Below, piece after piece: positions 9,416-20,535 of a stretch of DNA of 64,000 nucleotides (position 1 is its first letter; the number at the start of each line of letters is the position of its first letter). Source of the DNA: Paraburkholderia elongata (GTDB lineage Bacteria; Pseudomonadota; Gammaproteobacteria; Burkholderiales; Burkholderiaceae); assembly GCF_013177735.1 (NCBI RefSeq), contig NZ_WOEZ01000036.1:1-64000 (forward strand). The letters run 5' to 3'. The notes under the pieces were generated by a model. That model was given only the letters and a program-made list of their open reading frames with translations. It did no database searches and was not told where the DNA came from. A program made the position numbers and the translations under genes.

Positions 9416-9745
9416 TGGAATTCAAACGTTAGGCCAATCGGTACCGTCCTTGGTTACGAGATCGTTACAGAAAGTTTTTCGCTTACATTCGCGCTGTGGC
9501 CCGCGTACTGCCTTGCGCAGTGCGGGAACGGAGCCTCGAACATCGGCGCCGCGTCGTTATATAGGGTAACGCTTGTAAGCGAAGCGGCAATCTGATTTCG
9601 CGCCTTGCGGCCTAAACTGGCTGCCTCCAACGCCGCGCGATCTGGCCGCCGAAGCGCGCTGCCCCGCATCGCACGGCGGCTCCATCAGACATGCGCTCAC
9701 CCGTCGGCTCGGGCGGCGCCAGTCAATGAAATAGAGGATCACTCG

Positions 9746-10024
9746 ATGAACCGGCTTGTTTTCGCAGCGGCGGCGGCTTGCGTCGGCTGCATATCGCCCG
9801 TCTTCGCGCAGTCGAACACGACATTGCCGAGCAGCGTGCTCGTACCGTCGACAAACACATTTCCCAGTGCCTCGATCGCGCAGAATTTCCAGTACATCAA
9901 TCACCCACCGCCGCCTCCCGCGCCGGCGAGTTCGGTTGCGTCCACCGGCGGCGGGCGCGGCCACCGGCATCGGCAGATGTCGACGGATTCCGATGCAACC
10001 GGGGCCGCATCGACGCAGCCTTGA
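9746..10024 (+). CDS. Small secreted proline-rich protein, unknown function
   Basis: A 92-aa product beginning with a clean Sec signal peptide (MNRLVFAAAAACVGC, then ISPVFAQ, cleavage near residue 22). The mature part is short, with a polyproline stretch HPPPPPAP and a Gly/Arg/His-rich patch GGGRGHRHRQ. The start at 9746 is supported by GAGG about ten bases upstream and by the signal peptide; a longer frame opens at 9605 but its extra residues look non-coding. I do not recognise the family. It stands alone between the glycine-zipper lipoprotein gene (divergent) and sodB (convergent). Confidence 0.6.
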   Translation: MNRLVFAAAAACVGCISPVFAQSNTTLPSSVLVPSTNTFPSASIAQNFQYINHPPPPPAPASSVASTGGGRGHRHRQMSTDSDATGAASTQP

Positions 10025-10233
10025 TTCGTATGCTCACAAGGTCCGCGCAATGGTCGACGGCTCTTCCGGCAGTTACCAACTGTGACAAAGTTTGACGCCC
10101 ACGGACCCGGCAGCGGCATGTGAGACGTTTTGGATGCCAACTGCGCAAGGTCAACGCCGCGAGTTCGCGCAGCGCCGTGCACGAGCCGGAAATCCGTTGA
10201 AGGTGCCTGGCGTCGCCAAAATCGGAGGACCAA

Positions 10234-10271
10234 AAAACAGAAAGCCCTCACGAAGGAGGGCTTTCTGTTTT
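10234..10271. terminator. Intrinsic terminator downstream of sodB
   Basis: A perfect 16-bp inverted repeat (AAAACAGAAAGCCCTC and its complement) with a six-base loop, U-rich on either strand. It lies about 90 bp beyond the sodB stop codon. Confidence 0.85.
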
Positions 10272-10363
10272 ACTACCTTTTCCAGACTTCATTACAGCGA
10301 TCAGTTCGGATTTTCAATTTTGTTGGAAATCCGAACTATCTCGTCACGCTGCAACCAGCAATC

Positions 10364-10942
10364 TCACGCGAAGTTCTTCGACGCGAATTCCCAGTTGACG
10401 ATGTTCCAGTACGCTTCAACGAACTTCGGACGCGCATTGCGGTAGTCGATGTAGTACGCGTGTTCCCACACGTCGATCGTCAGCAGTGCCTTCGCGTCCG
10501 TGGTCAGCGGCGTAGCAGCGTTGCTCGTCGACACCAGGTCGAGCGAACCGTCGGCCTTCTTCACCAGCCATGCCCAGCCCGAGCCGAACGTGCCGATCGC
10601 CGTCTTGGCGAATTCTTCCTTGAACTTGTCGAACGAACCCCACTTGGCGTTGATCGCGTCAGCCAGTGCGCCGGTCGGTGCACCGCCACCTTGCGGCGAC
10701 AGGCTGTTCCAGAAGAACGTGTGGTTCCACACTTGAGCAGCGTTGTTGAAAATACCGCCCGATGCCTTCTTGACGATCTCTTCGAGCGACAGGTTCTCGA
10801 ACTCCGTGCCCTTGATCAGATTGTTCAGGTTAGTCACATAGGTCTGGTGGTGCTTGCCGTAGTGATACTCGAGCGTCTCTTCCGACATGTTCGGAACGAG
10901 TGCGTTTTTTGCAAACGGCAGCTGCGGGAGCGTATGTTCCAT
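10364..10942 (-). CDS. sodB: Superoxide dismutase, Fe/Mn family (iron type)
   Basis: Cytoplasmic enzyme converting superoxide to hydrogen peroxide and oxygen, 192 aa, the usual size. Metal ligands are visible as His27 (EYHYGKHH), His74 (NHTFFW), Asp157 and His161 (DVWEHAYY). The residues [10 protein letters not shown] are typical of iron-type SodB. The start at ATG 10942 is set by the GAAGGAAAG ribosome site and by the conserved beginning [10 protein letters not shown]. Transcription appears to be monocistronic, ending in the strong hairpin at 10234-10271. Confidence 0.95.
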   Translation of the reverse strand: MEHTLPQLPFAKNALVPNMSEETLEYHYGKHHQTYVTNLNNLIKGTEFENLSLEEIVKKASGGIFNNAAQVWNHTFFWNSLSPQGGGAPTGALADAINAKWGSFDKFKEEFAKTAIGTFGSGWAWLVKKADGSLDLVSTSNAATPLTTDAKALLTIDVWEHAYYIDYRNARPKFVEAYWNIVNWEFASKNFA

Positions 10943-11161
10943 GGTGCTTTCCTTCTGTCTGTATCTGTTGTGGGGGAGTCTGCGGATAACGCTATTGAGC
11001 ACTGGATTGTAGGCGAGTTGGAATAACCCCGCAAACCAACGGACTTTATGCCCGGCATCGGCGAACATGCCGCACACATAGCGTAATTAGTGCTTTCGCA
11101 TGGGTCGTGCCCGGCCCACGCGGAGGTCAAAAATACGCCTTGGCATGCTGTCGGCAAAGTG

Positions 11162-12541
11162 TCAGAAACCGTCGGTTAGGCGCGGTTGCACATCGGCGAG
11201 GGCAATGTCCGCGGCCCCTTCGGCGAGATGCACCGTAAAGCGCCGCCCCGGTTTCAGCGACGACGGCGCACGCACCGCGCGGCCGCTCTGCGCATCGAGC
11301 ACGGCGGCATAGCCTCGCTCCAGTGTGCGCTGCGGACTCAGTACTTCGAGCCGCGCGGCCAGCGTGTCGATACGCGCGGACTGACGTTCATGCTGGCGTA
11401 ACAATGCCGCGTCCAGACGCTGCGAGAGATTGTCGAGCTTCGCCTGGTGCGCGGCGAGATCAGGGCGCCAGCGCTGCCAGCGCATCTGCAGCAGAGAAAA
11501 CCGCGCTCGGGCGTCACGCACAGGACGCGCGCCCGCCGATGCCAGCCGCACGCTCAATTGCTGCAGATGCGTGCGCTGCCGCGCCAGCCGCTCAGCCGGC
11601 GAGACGAGCCGGCGCGCGAGCCAGTCGAGTTGTTGGGCGCGCCGCTCCATCATGCGGCCAAAACCGCGGGCAAGCGTCGCATGCCGATGATCGAGCTCGC
11701 GCAACAACAGCACGCGCTGCGGGCTGACGAGTTCAGCGGCGCCGGTGGGCGTCGGTGCGCGCACGTCGGCGGCGAAGTCGGCGATCGTGAAATCGGTTTC
11801 GTGACCCACGCCGCTCACCACCGGTATCGCGCTTTCAGCAATCGCGCGCGCGAGCACTTCTTCGTTGAACGCCCACAGGTCTTCAATCGAGCCGCCGCCT
11901 CGGCACACGATCAGCACATCGACTTCGCGCCGCGCGTTGGCCGCGTCGACCATCGCGGCCACCTTGGCGCTGGCACCCACGCCCTGCACCGGCGCCGGAT
12001 AGACGATCACCGGAATGTGCGGCGCGCGACGCGACAAGGTGGTCAAGACGTCACGCAATGCAGCGGCCTGGAGCGACGTCACGATGCCGATCGCGCGCGG
12101 ATGGGCCGGCAAAGCACGTTTGCGTTCGGCGGCAAAAAGACCCTCGGCCTCGAGTTGCGCCTTCAGCTTGAGAAAGGCCTCGTAAAGACGCCCCTGCCCC
12201 GTGCGGCGCACCGCTTCTACATTCAGTTGCAGCTCGCCGCGCGGCTCGTACATCGTCACCAGCGCTCGCACTTCGATGCGGTCGCCTTCGCGCGGCGTGA
12301 ACTCGGCGTATTGCGCGCGACCGCGGAACATCACGCAGCGCATCTGCGCCTGAGCGTCCTTAATCGAGAAATACCAATGGCCGCTCGCGGCACGCGTGAA
12401 ATTCGACACTTCTCCCGCCACCCAGACGAGCGGAAACGAGCGTTCGAGCATCGTGCCAATCGCACGGTTGAGCGCGGAAACGGGGACGACAACTTCACCG
12501 CCGGGCATAGCCGACGAAGAAAAAGGGCTTTCGGGATTCAT
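11162..12541 (-). CDS. xseA: Exodeoxyribonuclease VII large subunit
   Basis: The large subunit (459 aa) of exonuclease VII, which with XseB degrades single-stranded DNA in both directions during repair. An N-terminal OB-fold is seen ([20 protein letters not shown], ~residues 38-57). The catalytic domain contains [32 protein letters not shown] and [32 protein letters not shown] sequence (the last in pieces). A long coiled-coil arm follows and a C-terminal ERGYA motif closes the protein. The small subunit gene xseB is not adjacent, as is usual in this group. About 575 bp without a gene lie upstream. Confidence 0.95.
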   Translation of the reverse strand: MNPESPFSSSAMPGGEVVVPVSALNRAIGTMLERSFPLVWVAGEVSNFTRAASGHWYFSIKDAQAQMRCVMFRGRAQYAEFTPREGDRIEVRALVTMYEPRGELQLNVEAVRRTGQGRLYEAFLKLKAQLEAEGLFAAERKRALPAHPRAIGIVTSLQAAALRDVLTTLSRRAPHIPVIVYPAPVQGVGASAKVAAMVDAANARREVDVLIVCRGGGSIEDLWAFNEEVLARAIAESAIPVVSGVGHETDFTIADFAADVRAPTPTGAAELVSPQRVLLLRELDHRHATLARGFGRMMERRAQQLDWLARRLVSPAERLARQRTHLQQLSVRLASAGARPVRDARARFSLLQMRWQRWRPDLAAHQAKLDNLSQRLDAALLRQHERQSARIDTLAARLEVLSPQRTLERGYAAVLDAQSGRAVRAPSSLKPGRRFTVHLAEGAADIALADVQPRLTDGF

Positions 12542-13116
12542 GCGAGGAATATCTGTGGCTGGCCGGACAGACGATAGACCGAGAGGCCATCGGCGTCCAG
12601 CGCGGCGGGTAAATTGTTAAAAGTGTCCACATGTCAGGACCCGTTAGACGAATGCCGCCAGATCGCCCGCCAGACCGTGTGAATTGGAAGCATGTCGTTG
12701 ATTTATATGGTGTTTGCATCTCGTTAAAGAGAACGATTGCCGATACGGAGCGCTCGGCGCGGCCCTCTCAGCCCATCGACGGGCAGGTTCTCCACAAAGT
12801 TATCCACAGGCTGAGGACATCGTCCGGACGAGCGGCCTGCCACGCGCCGCGGGGCGCGCGACTTGCCGGGCGGGACGCACGCGCGCTAGAGTGGCGGGTT
12901 CGACAGCATGCCAAACGCCCCGCAGCGCTCGCCATTACGGCACACTGACGGCACGCTGCGCGAGCGCATTGGATGCCACCGCTGCGTCACCCGCTTTACC
13001 TTTTTGCTTCACTTTTCGATTGCCCGGAGAACCGCGTTGATGCTTGCCCCGCGTATCGCACCTGGCGCTTCCACGCCACCGTCCCGCCGCCTTTCGCCCG
13101 TCCTTGCGGCTCGCCG
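12542..13116. other. 575-bp gene-free stretch between xseA and lpxK
   Basis: No convincing gene is seen here. It should carry the xseA promoter (leftward) and the lpxK promoter (rightward). It contains an AT-richer patch near 12685-12730 and two DnaA-box-like sequences at 12788-12808. Confidence 0.6.
12788..12808 (+). promoter_or_regulatory. Pair of DnaA-box-like 9-mers
   Basis: TTCTCCACA (12788-12796) is followed by TTATCCACA (12800-12808). The second is a perfect consensus DnaA box; the first differs by one base. They are 12 bp apart start to start. Two boxes are too few for a replication origin. DnaA titration or DnaA-dependent control of a neighbour are possible, and so is chance. Confidence 0.4.
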
Positions 13117-14133
13117 ATGAGCGAGCTGAACGACCGTCTCGAAGCACGCCTTGCGCGTGAGTGGCAGCAGCGCGGCCCGCTTGCGTGGGCGATGACGCCC
13201 TTCGCGTGTGTGTTCGGCGCGATTGCCGCCGCGCGCCGCGCCGCTTTCTCGTTCGGCTGGCTGAAATCCGTGCGCATCGGCGTGCCGGTGGTGGTGGTCG
13301 GCAACGTGACCGTCGGCGGCACCGGCAAGACGCCGACCGTCATCGCGCTGGTCGAAGCCTTGCGCGCCGCCGGCTTTAAGCCCGGCGTGGTGTCGCGCGG
13401 CTATGGCGCGCGCGTCAAGGGGCCGACGCCGGTCCTCGCGACGTCGGCAGCGAGCGTCGGCGGCGACGAACCGCTGCTGATCGCGCGCCGCACCGGCGCA
13501 CCGGTGTGGGTCTGCCCCGATCGCGTCGCGGCCGCGCAAGCACTGTGCGCCGCGCATCGCGACGTCGATGTGATCGTCAGCGACGACGGCTTGCAGCACT
13601 ATCGCCTCGAGCGCGACGCCGAACTGGTGGTCTTCGATCACCGGCTCGGCGGCAACGGTTTTCTGCTGCCGGCCGGTCCGCTGCGCGAGCCGCTGTCGCG
13701 CCGCCGCGACGCGACGCTGATCAACGATCCGTACGCCCGCACGCTGCCCCCCTGGCCGAACACGTTCGCGCTGCAACTCGCATCCGCTGACGCCTGGCAT
13801 CTCGACAACCCCGGTCTGCGCCGCCCGCTCGCGCAATTCAGCGGCGAGCGCGTGCTGGCCGCGGCCGGCATCGGCGCGCCGGAACGTTTTTTCGCGACGC
13901 TGCGCGCGGCCGGCCTCACGCCCACCACCCGCGCCTTGCCGGATCACTACGCGTTCGAGCGCAATCCTTTTACGGACGTCGACGCGGACGCCATCCTGAT
14001 AACCGAAAAGGATGCGGTAAAATTAGGGTCCTGGCACGACGCGCGCATTTGGGTTGTCCCTGTCGAAGCCGCGCTCGATCATCGCCTCATTGCATTAGTT
14101 GTGGAGAAAGTCCGTGGACGCTCGCCTGCTTGA
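13117..14133 (+). CDS. lpxK: Tetraacyldisaccharide 4'-kinase
   Basis: An inner-membrane-associated kinase (338 aa) that phosphorylates the lipid A precursor at the 4' position to give lipid IVA. A Walker A-type loop is visible as [12 protein letters not shown] (~residues 65-76), followed by [13 protein letters not shown] and [19 protein letters not shown]. An early hydrophobic segment matches the membrane anchor. The start at ATG 13117 ([16 protein letters not shown]) fits the family; the upstream open frame to 12973 does not. The next gene overlaps the end of lpxK by 20 bp, which suggests translational coupling, and kdsB follows. The cluster thus joins lipid A and Kdo steps. Confidence 0.93.
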   Translation: MSELNDRLEARLAREWQQRGPLAWAMTPFACVFGAIAAARRAAFSFGWLKSVRIGVPVVVVGNVTVGGTGKTPTVIALVEALRAAGFKPGVVSRGYGARVKGPTPVLATSAASVGGDEPLLIARRTGAPVWVCPDRVAAAQALCAAHRDVDVIVSDDGLQHYRLERDAELVVFDHRLGGNGFLLPAGPLREPLSRRRDATLINDPYARTLPPWPNTFALQLASADAWHLDNPGLRRPLAQFSGERVLAAAGIGAPERFFATLRAAGLTPTTRALPDHYAFERNPFTDVDADAILITEKDAVKLGSWHDARIWVVPVEAALDHRLIALVVEKVRGRSPA

Positions 14134-14317
14134 AATTCTCGTCTGCCCGATCTGCAAGGGCCCGCTCAGCTACGACCGTTCCGCGCAGGAACTGATCTGC
14201 AACGCGGACAAGCTTGCCTATCCGATCCGCGACGGCATTCCCGTGATGCTGGTCGACGAAGCGCGGCAGACCGTGGAAGGCACACCGGTCGATCTGAATC
14301 CAGGCTCCGTCGCCTGA
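14114..14317 (+). CDS. Trm112-family protein (UPF0434/YcaR-like)
   Basis: A 67-aa small protein with the family's CPICKGPL motif near the N-terminus (Cys11 and Cys14) and the end-region pattern [16 protein letters not shown]. Members of this family in eukaryotes and archaea activate methyltransferases; in bacteria the role is unclear, though the gene is regularly found between lpxK and kdsB. The start is the GTG at 14114 with GGAG seven bases upstream, inside the end of lpxK. Confidence 0.9.
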   Translation: MDARLLEILVCPICKGPLSYDRSAQELICNADKLAYPIRDGIPVMLVDEARQTVEGTPVDLNPGSVA

Positions 14318-14473
14318 GTCAGCGTTACCCGATGCGGGGCGGGTGCGGGGCCGGACCATTCGGCGCGCCCCGCCTTTCTGATCCGCAATTGCCGCATTTG
14401 CCATCTTTCCCATCAGCGCTCGCGGCACACCTGCGAGTGCTTTCTTCCGGTTTCATCGCCGCTCGTCCTTCCG

Positions 14474-15274
14474 ATGACCAACGCTAACGTCACCGCTCCT
14501 CCGTTCATCGCCGTCGTGCCGGCCCGGCTCGCCTCGACGCGTCTGCCCAACAAGCCGCTCGCCGACATCGGCGGCAAGCCGATGGTAGTGCGGGTCGCCG
14601 AACGCGCGCGCGAATCGGGCGCGCAGCAGGTGCTGATCGCCTCCGACGCGCAAGCGGTGCTGGATGTGGCCCGCGAGCACGGTTTCGAAGCCGTGCTGAC
14701 GCGCGCCGATCATCCGTCGGGCACCGACCGTCTCGCGGAAGTGGCGGCGCAGTTCGGCTGGAGCGACGACACGATCGTGGTGAACGTTCAGGGCGACGAG
14801 CCGCTGATCGACCCGGCGCTCGTGTGCCGCGTGGCGTCGCACCTCGCTTCGAGCCACGGTTGCGCGATCGCCACCGCCGCGCATCCGATCACCGACCCCG
14901 CGGAAATTTTCAATCCGAACGTGGTCAAGGTCGTGCTCGACGCGCGCGGCATCGCGCTGTACTTCTCGCGCGCGCCGATTCCGTGGGCACGCGACGCGTA
15001 TCAGCCGCATTGGCCCGACGTGGCGTCAATGCCCACGCCACCGGCCCCCGCAGTCGTCCATCGGCATATCGGCCTGTACGCGTATCGCGCCCAATTCCTG
15101 CGCACCTATCCGAGTCTCCCGATCTCGCCAATCGAGCAGGTCGAAGCGCTCGAACAACTGCGTGCGATGTGGCACGGCGAGCGAATCGCGGTGCTCGTCA
15201 CTCAGAATGCGCCGCTGCCCGGCGTCGACACGCCCGCCGATCTCGCGCGCGTGCAGGCTTTATTCAGGGCTTGA
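14474..15274 (+). CDS. kdsB: 3-deoxy-manno-octulosonate cytidylyltransferase
   Basis: Cytoplasmic enzyme (266 aa) that activates Kdo with CTP to CMP-Kdo for lipopolysaccharide core synthesis. Family signatures are [20 protein letters not shown] (residues 16-35), [21 protein letters not shown] and HIGLYAYR. It lies 156 bp after the Trm112-family gene, which is after lpxK, so the three are probably co-expressed. No strong ribosome site precedes the ATG. Confidence 0.95.
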   Translation: MTNANVTAPPFIAVVPARLASTRLPNKPLADIGGKPMVVRVAERARESGAQQVLIASDAQAVLDVAREHGFEAVLTRADHPSGTDRLAEVAAQFGWSDDTIVVNVQGDEPLIDPALVCRVASHLASSHGCAIATAAHPITDPAEIFNPNVVKVVLDARGIALYFSRAPIPWARDAYQPHWPDVASMPTPPAPAVVHRHIGLYAYRAQFLRTYPSLPISPIEQVEALEQLRAMWHGERIAVLVTQNAPLPGVDTPADLARVQALFRA

Positions 15275-15473
15275 GCGTAAAAACCCATGGCATAATCAGA
15301 CGGATGTGCGCACCTCCCATTAGGAGCGAGCGTCAGGGTTTGCCCCGGTCGCGCCGTTTTTGTCTTGCAGCGCCGTCATTTTCAACGTGCTGCGCGAGAC
15401 GCGAAACGGCAGCCGATGCGGTTCCCTCGACGAATCGTGGGATGGCTGCAGCGCCGCCAAAGAATTCACATAG

Positions 15474-16154
<681 letters not shown>

Positions 16155-16178
16155 TCTCGCCTCTGCGTTTGCCGCTCG

Positions 16179-16207
16179 AAAAACCCGCCCATTCCGGCGG
16201 GTTTTTT
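16179..16207 (+). terminator. Intrinsic terminator after adk
   Basis: Stem AACCCGCC / GGCGGGTT with a six-base loop, followed by a run of six T. It starts 25 bp after the adk stop. Confidence 0.85.
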
Positions 16208-16433
16208 GTTGCTCGCCACGTGGCGTGGCGTCCTCTTTCCCATGATCTCCGTTGTCCGCCAGCCTCGCATTAATTAGCCATCCGTAGCAGTTTGGCGGCG
16301 CTGTTGGTCTCCGGCAGGCGCCCCGTGCGGCCAGTTCCCCACTTCGCTTTCCGCATTGCAGCATAGCCGTTACAATCGATCATCGAGAAAATATTCGATC
16401 GAGACATTACTGAACTGAAGCAAAGGAGAAGAC

Positions 16434-17192
16434 ATGGAGATTCGTGACAACGTATTCCTGATCACCGGCGGTGCATCGGGCCTCGGCGCGGCCACCGCGC
16501 GCCTTTTCGTCGAGAACGGCGGCAAGGTGGTGCTCGCCGACCTGAATGTCGACGCAGGTGAGGCGCTCGCGAAGGAACTCGGCGGCATATTCGTCAAATG
16601 CGACGTGAGCCGCGAAGACGACGCCACGCAAGCCGTCGAAGCCGCCACGAAGCTCGGCACGCTGCGCGGCCTCATCAATTGCGCGGGCGTTGCGCCCGCC
16701 ATCAAGACGGTCGGCAAGGATGGCCCGCATCCGCTCGAGTCGTTCGCGCGCACCATCTCCATCAATCTGATCGGCACCTTCAACATGATCCGGCTCGCCG
16801 CCGCGGCGATGTCGAAGAACGAGCCGAATGCGAATGGCGAGCGTGGCGTGATCATCAACACGGCATCGGTGGCTGCGTTTGATGGCCAGATCGGCCAGGC
16901 CGCTTATGCTGCGTCCAAGAGCGGCGTGGTCGGGATGACATTGCCGATCGCACGCGACCTGTCGCGCAACGCGATCCGTGTGATGACGATTGCACCGGGC
17001 ATCTTCGAAACGCCCATGCTGCTCGGCATGCCGCAGGAAGTGCAGGACGCGCTCGGTGCAATGGTGCCGTTCCCGCCGCGCCTCGGCAAACCGGCAGAGT
17101 ACGCGATGCTGGCCAAGCAAATCTTCGACAATCCAATGCTCAATGGCGAAGTGATTCGTCTGGACGGTGCGATCCGGATGCAGCCGAAGTAA
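16434..17192 (+). CDS. SDR family 3-hydroxyacyl-CoA dehydrogenase (HSD17B10-like)
   Basis: A 252-aa short-chain dehydrogenase. The NAD-binding motif [13 protein letters not shown] is at residues 10-22, NCAGVAPA near 78, and the catalytic Ser with YAASKSG (Tyr-x-x-x-Lys) near 158. The sequence resembles type II 3-hydroxyacyl-CoA dehydrogenases, which oxidise (S)-3-hydroxyacyl-CoA, including branched-chain intermediates, to 3-ketoacyl-CoA. An AAGGAG ribosome site precedes the ATG. No fatty-acid or isoleucine degradation gene is adjacent, so the true substrate remains a guess from family resemblance. Confidence 0.85.
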   Translation: MEIRDNVFLITGGASGLGAATARLFVENGGKVVLADLNVDAGEALAKELGGIFVKCDVSREDDATQAVEAATKLGTLRGLINCAGVAPAIKTVGKDGPHPLESFARTISINLIGTFNMIRLAAAAMSKNEPNANGERGVIINTASVAAFDGQIGQAAYAASKSGVVGMTLPIARDLSRNAIRVMTIAPGIFETPMLLGMPQEVQDALGAMVPFPPRLGKPAEYAMLAKQIFDNPMLNGEVIRLDGAIRMQPK

Positions 17193-17234
17193 CGATGTAT
17201 CCAGCGCGCCGCTTGACGCGGCCGCGCCAATGAA

Positions 17235-17274
17235 AAACGCCTGCGCATGAGTCATGTGCAGGCGTTCTGTTTTG
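17235..17274. terminator. Bidirectional terminator
   Basis: A 15-position hairpin AACGCCTGCGCATGA / TCATGTGCAGGCGTT, with A and T runs outside. It lies between the convergent SDR gene and the SirB1-like gene. Confidence 0.8.
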
Positions 17275-17295
17275 ACCGGCAGGCTGGAAGCGCTC

Positions 17296-18138
17296 TTAGT
17301 CGCGGTCGTCGTACTGGGTGCGTTGACGCAGTTCATGCAACTGCGACTCCACCACCGTCGCGTCCTCCGCATCCGGCCGGTCACCGAGATATCGTTCGAG
17401 ATCCTCGAGCGCCGGGCGCAGGTAATCGAGCCGCGCATAGGCGAAACCGCGATCGCGCACTTCTTCGATACTGTCCGGCAACAGGATCACGAGACGCTGC
17501 TGCACCGCCAACAGACGCTGCCAGCGTTCCGTCTGAAGATAAGTCGACTTCAGATTGCGCAGCATGCGAGCGATGATCTCGCGGCGCGTTGCCGGTTGCA
17601 GCAATATGCGCAACGCCCGGCTCACCGACTCGCCCGCCGACGCCACATACGGCTCCAGCATGTCCACCATCTGCGATTCGGACAGCGAATGCCCGTTGAT
17701 CGGATCGAGCATCACGTCGCCATCCGGTGTTGTCACGCGCAACAGGAAGTGGCCCGGAAACGACACGCCGCGCGCCGGAATGCCGATCTGCTCGGCCATC
17801 TCCAGATACAGCACCGCCAGCGAAATCGGAATACCGCGGCGCCGCTTGAGCACCGCATTCAGATGGCTGTTGTCGGGATCGTAATAATCATTGAGGTTGC
17901 TGGCGAAACCCAGCTCGCGGAAGAAGAACCGGTTCAGAATGCCGACCTTCTGCCTAATGTCGGCATCGTCCGGCATGCGGCGCTGCAAACGCACGACCAA
18001 CTCGTCGATCTCGGCCAGGGTGCCTTGCAAATCGAGATCCGGATAAGCGTCCTGCGCGAGCGAGAGCGCCGCCTCGGTCAGCGGCAGGCTGTCATCTTCG
18101 GCAACCAGCGTACTGAAATAGTCGAGAACTCGCGTCAT
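17296..18138 (-). CDS. SirB1-family transglutaminase-like protein with TPR
   Basis: A 280-aa protein. The N-terminal two thirds carry the transglutaminase-like fold of the SirB1 family, with NSHLNAVLKRRRGIPISLAV, PGHFLLRV and LDPINGHSLSES. The C-terminal third is TPR-like (QRLLAVQQRLVILLPDSIEEVRDRGFAYARL). The biochemical role of the family is not established. It starts at ATG 18138, only five bases after the murJ stop on the same strand, so the two genes are probably one transcript. It ends at a shared terminator. Confidence 0.82.
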   Translation of the reverse strand: MTRVLDYFSTLVAEDDSLPLTEAALSLAQDAYPDLDLQGTLAEIDELVVRLQRRMPDDADIRQKVGILNRFFFRELGFASNLNDYYDPDNSHLNAVLKRRRGIPISLAVLYLEMAEQIGIPARGVSFPGHFLLRVTTPDGDVMLDPINGHSLSESQMVDMLEPYVASAGESVSRALRILLQPATRREIIARMLRNLKSTYLQTERWQRLLAVQQRLVILLPDSIEEVRDRGFAYARLDYLRPALEDLERYLGDRPDAEDATVVESQLHELRQRTQYDDRD

Positions 18139-18143
18139 CGTGA

Positions 18144-19694
18144 TCACTTCACTCGCCTTTTGAAATACGCGTACTTGAAGCCCATCAGCCAAAGCATACC
18201 GAAATATAGCGCGGCAAACAGAACGAGGCACGCCCCCAGCAACACGATGCGGTCGACCGGCCGATCATGCATGCCGATCCAGTCGAAGCTGATCGCGAGC
18301 CAATGCATCGTGCCGGCCAGCACCAGACAGGCGCCGAACAGCTGCACGAAGAACTTCAGCCAGCCGCTCGACGGCATATAGATGCCGCGCTTGCGCAAGC
18401 CGAGAAACAGGAACAGCGCATTGACGCAAGCGCCGAGCCCGACGCTCAGCGTGAGGCCAGCATGCGCGAAAATCGGCACGAACAGGTAATTGCTCATCTG
18501 CGTGACGATCAGCACGCCGACGCCGATCTTCACCGGCGTCTTGATGTCCTGCTTGGCGTAAAAACCGGGCGCGAGGATCTTGATGAGAATCAGGCCGATC
18601 AGGCCGATGCCGTAGGCCGACAGCGCGCGGCCGACCATCACCACCGAGTTGCCGTCGAACTTGCCGTAGTGAAACAGTGTCGCGGTGAGCGGCTGCGCAA
18701 AGAAGAACAGCGCTACCGCGCTCGGTGCGGCCAGCAGGAAAGTGACGCGCAGCCCCCAGTCGAGGAGCGACGAATACTCGTGCGGATCCGCGTCCACGTG
18801 CGCCTTTGACAGGCTCGGCAGCAGGATCGTGCCGAGCGCGACGCCGAGCAGCGCGGTCGGGAACTCCATCAGCCGGTCGGCGTAATTGATCCAGGAGACG
18901 GCACCCGGACCGATGCGCGACGCAATGTTGGTGTTGATGATCAGGCTGATCTGTGCGACCGACACGGCGAACATCGCCGGCACCATCTTCGACAGCACGC
19001 GCTTTACGCCGCGGTGCGCGAGCGCCTTCAGCGGATTCAGGCCGATGCGCGGCAGCATGTCGATCTTCTTCAGACCCGGCAGTTGCACGATGAATTGCAG
19101 CACGCCGCCGGCGATCACCGCCCACGCGAGTGCATAAACCGGCGTATGCAGGCGCGGCGCGACGAACACCGCCGCGACGATAAAGGCGACGTTCAGCAGG
19201 ACTGGGGCGAACGCGGGCAGCGAGAAGTTTTTGTACGTATTCAGCACGCCGGACGCCAGCGACGTCAGCGAGATGAAAATGATGTACGGGAACATGATGC
19301 GCGTCATCGTGACCGCGAGCGCATACGCCTGGCCTTCGTGCGCGAGCCCTGAGGCGACGACGAACACCACGCCCGACGCCCCCACCACGCCGATCAACGA
19401 AAGAATGGCGAGCGCCCAGGCAAGCACGGTCGAGGTGGCGTCGACGAGTGCTTTGGTGGCGTCGTGTCCTTGCTGGTTCTTGAACTCGGCCAGAATCGGC
19501 ACGAAGGCCTGCGAGAACGCACCCTCGGCGGAAATGCGGCGCAGCAGGTTCGGAATGCGGAAGGCGACGTAAAACGCGTCAGTATATTGACTGGCGCCGA
19601 ACGCACGAGCGATCAGCGTTTCGCGGGCCAGTCCGGTCACGCGCGACAGCAGCGTGAAGCCGCTGACCGTCAGCAGGGCTCGGAATAGATTCAT
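18144..19694 (-). CDS. murJ: Lipid II flippase MurJ
   Basis: An inner-membrane protein of 516 aa that flips the peptidoglycan precursor lipid II to the periplasmic side. It starts MNLFRALLTVSGFTLLSRVT, the typical MviN/MurJ beginning, with RETLIARAFGAS next. About 14 hydrophobic segments are seen. The start is placed at ATG 19694 because the residues of the longer open frame (to 19928) are basic and unlike the family. SirB1-like gene follows five bases downstream. Confidence 0.95.
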   Translation of the reverse strand: MNLFRALLTVSGFTLLSRVTGLARETLIARAFGASQYTDAFYVAFRIPNLLRRISAEGAFSQAFVPILAEFKNQQGHDATKALVDATSTVLAWALAILSLIGVVGASGVVFVVASGLAHEGQAYALAVTMTRIMFPYIIFISLTSLASGVLNTYKNFSLPAFAPVLLNVAFIVAAVFVAPRLHTPVYALAWAVIAGGVLQFIVQLPGLKKIDMLPRIGLNPLKALAHRGVKRVLSKMVPAMFAVSVAQISLIINTNIASRIGPGAVSWINYADRLMEFPTALLGVALGTILLPSLSKAHVDADPHEYSSLLDWGLRVTFLLAAPSAVALFFFAQPLTATLFHYGKFDGNSVVMVGRALSAYGIGLIGLILIKILAPGFYAKQDIKTPVKIGVGVLIVTQMSNYLFVPIFAHAGLTLSVGLGACVNALFLFLGLRKRGIYMPSSGWLKFFVQLFGACLVLAGTMHWLAISFDWIGMHDRPVDRIVLLGACLVLFAALYFGMLWLMGFKYAYFKRRVK

Positions 19695-19947
19695 GGGGCG
19701 CTTATTATACGGGTGCCGCAGGTGCGGACGACGAGCCGGAACGCGAATCGGACCGATTTGCGCCGCAGACGTTCGTCCGGATGAGCGGATCGAGCCGTTT
19801 TTTGTTGCTTGCCGCACGCCTTGCGTGCCGAGCCCGCCGCCGGCTCGCCCGTTGTGTGGTCGCCGGCCCGCCCGCCCCTTCCCCGTTGGCTTACGGAATC
19901 CTGGATCTTGCGTGGCAGCCCGGCACATCAGGATTGGCGATTCCCCG

Positions 19948-19977
19948 TTGCCACGTGCCTGATTTTGTTGCTATAAT
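19948..19977 (+). promoter_or_regulatory. Sigma-70 promoter for rpsT
   Basis: TTGCCA (19948-19953), an 18-bp spacer and a perfect TATAAT (19972-19977), about 270 bp upstream of the rpsT start. It lies in the 554-bp stretch between the divergent murJ and rpsT genes, where I see no gene. A long 5' leader is implied. Confidence 0.65.
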
Positions 19978-20248
19978 CGCCGGTTTCGAAGCTCGCTCAA
20001 TTTTCGGACGGGGTTCAGGCACGCTCGCAGTACACGAGTGCGAGCAGCGCTCGAGCCGTATTGAAGCGCCAACCAGCCTCGAAAAACACCGGAACACGGG
20101 CCCGCCTTCGCGTAGTCCGATCGATTTTTTCGAATTATTTCGACACTTTTGCGCTCTTGGGCAATCGCTTCCAAGAGTTCGATCTAAAAGCAGCACCTCA
20201 CCACTTGAAGGTCAGGTACTGGAAACAGGAACAGGATAAGGAACCGTC

Positions 20249-20527
20249 ATGGCTAACTCCGCACAAGCACGCAAGCGCGCCCGCCAGGCCGCCAAGGCAA
20301 ACTCGCACAACTCGGCACTGCGCTCGAAGTTCCGCACGGCTATCAAGGCTGTCCGCAAGGCAATCGAAGCCGGCGACAAAGCTAAGGCCGTTGAGATCTT
20401 CCAGGCATCGTCGAAGACCATCGACATCATCGCCGACAAGAAAATCGTTCACAAGAACAAGGCAGCTCGCAACAAGAGCCGTCTGGCTGCAGCCCTCAAG
20501 GGTCTGCAAGCGCCCGCAGCGCAGTAA
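20249..20527 (+). CDS. rpsT: 30S ribosomal protein S20
   Basis: A primary-binding protein of the small ribosomal subunit (92 aa), rich in Ala, Lys and Arg, starting [20 protein letters not shown], exactly as in the family. It binds 16S rRNA early in assembly. Ribosome site AGGA lies upstream (AACAGGATAAGGAACCGTC). The gene is monocistronic with a long leader and tandem hairpins downstream. In enterobacteria S20 represses its own translation; whether that holds here cannot be seen. Confidence 0.97.
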   Translation: MANSAQARKRARQAAKANSHNSALRSKFRTAIKAVRKAIEAGDKAKAVEIFQASSKTIDIIADKKIVHKNKAARNKSRLAAALKGLQAPAAQ

Positions 20528-20535
20528 ATTCGGTC

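Noticed and set aside
12788..12808. Replication origin
   Set aside because: Only two DnaA boxes, no dnaA, dnaN or parAB nearby, and no long AT-rich unwinding element.
12631..12948. ORF between xseA and lpxK
   Set aside because: About 105 codons, but no recognisable family and no ribosome site; it spans the DnaA boxes and looks like chance in GC-rich DNA.
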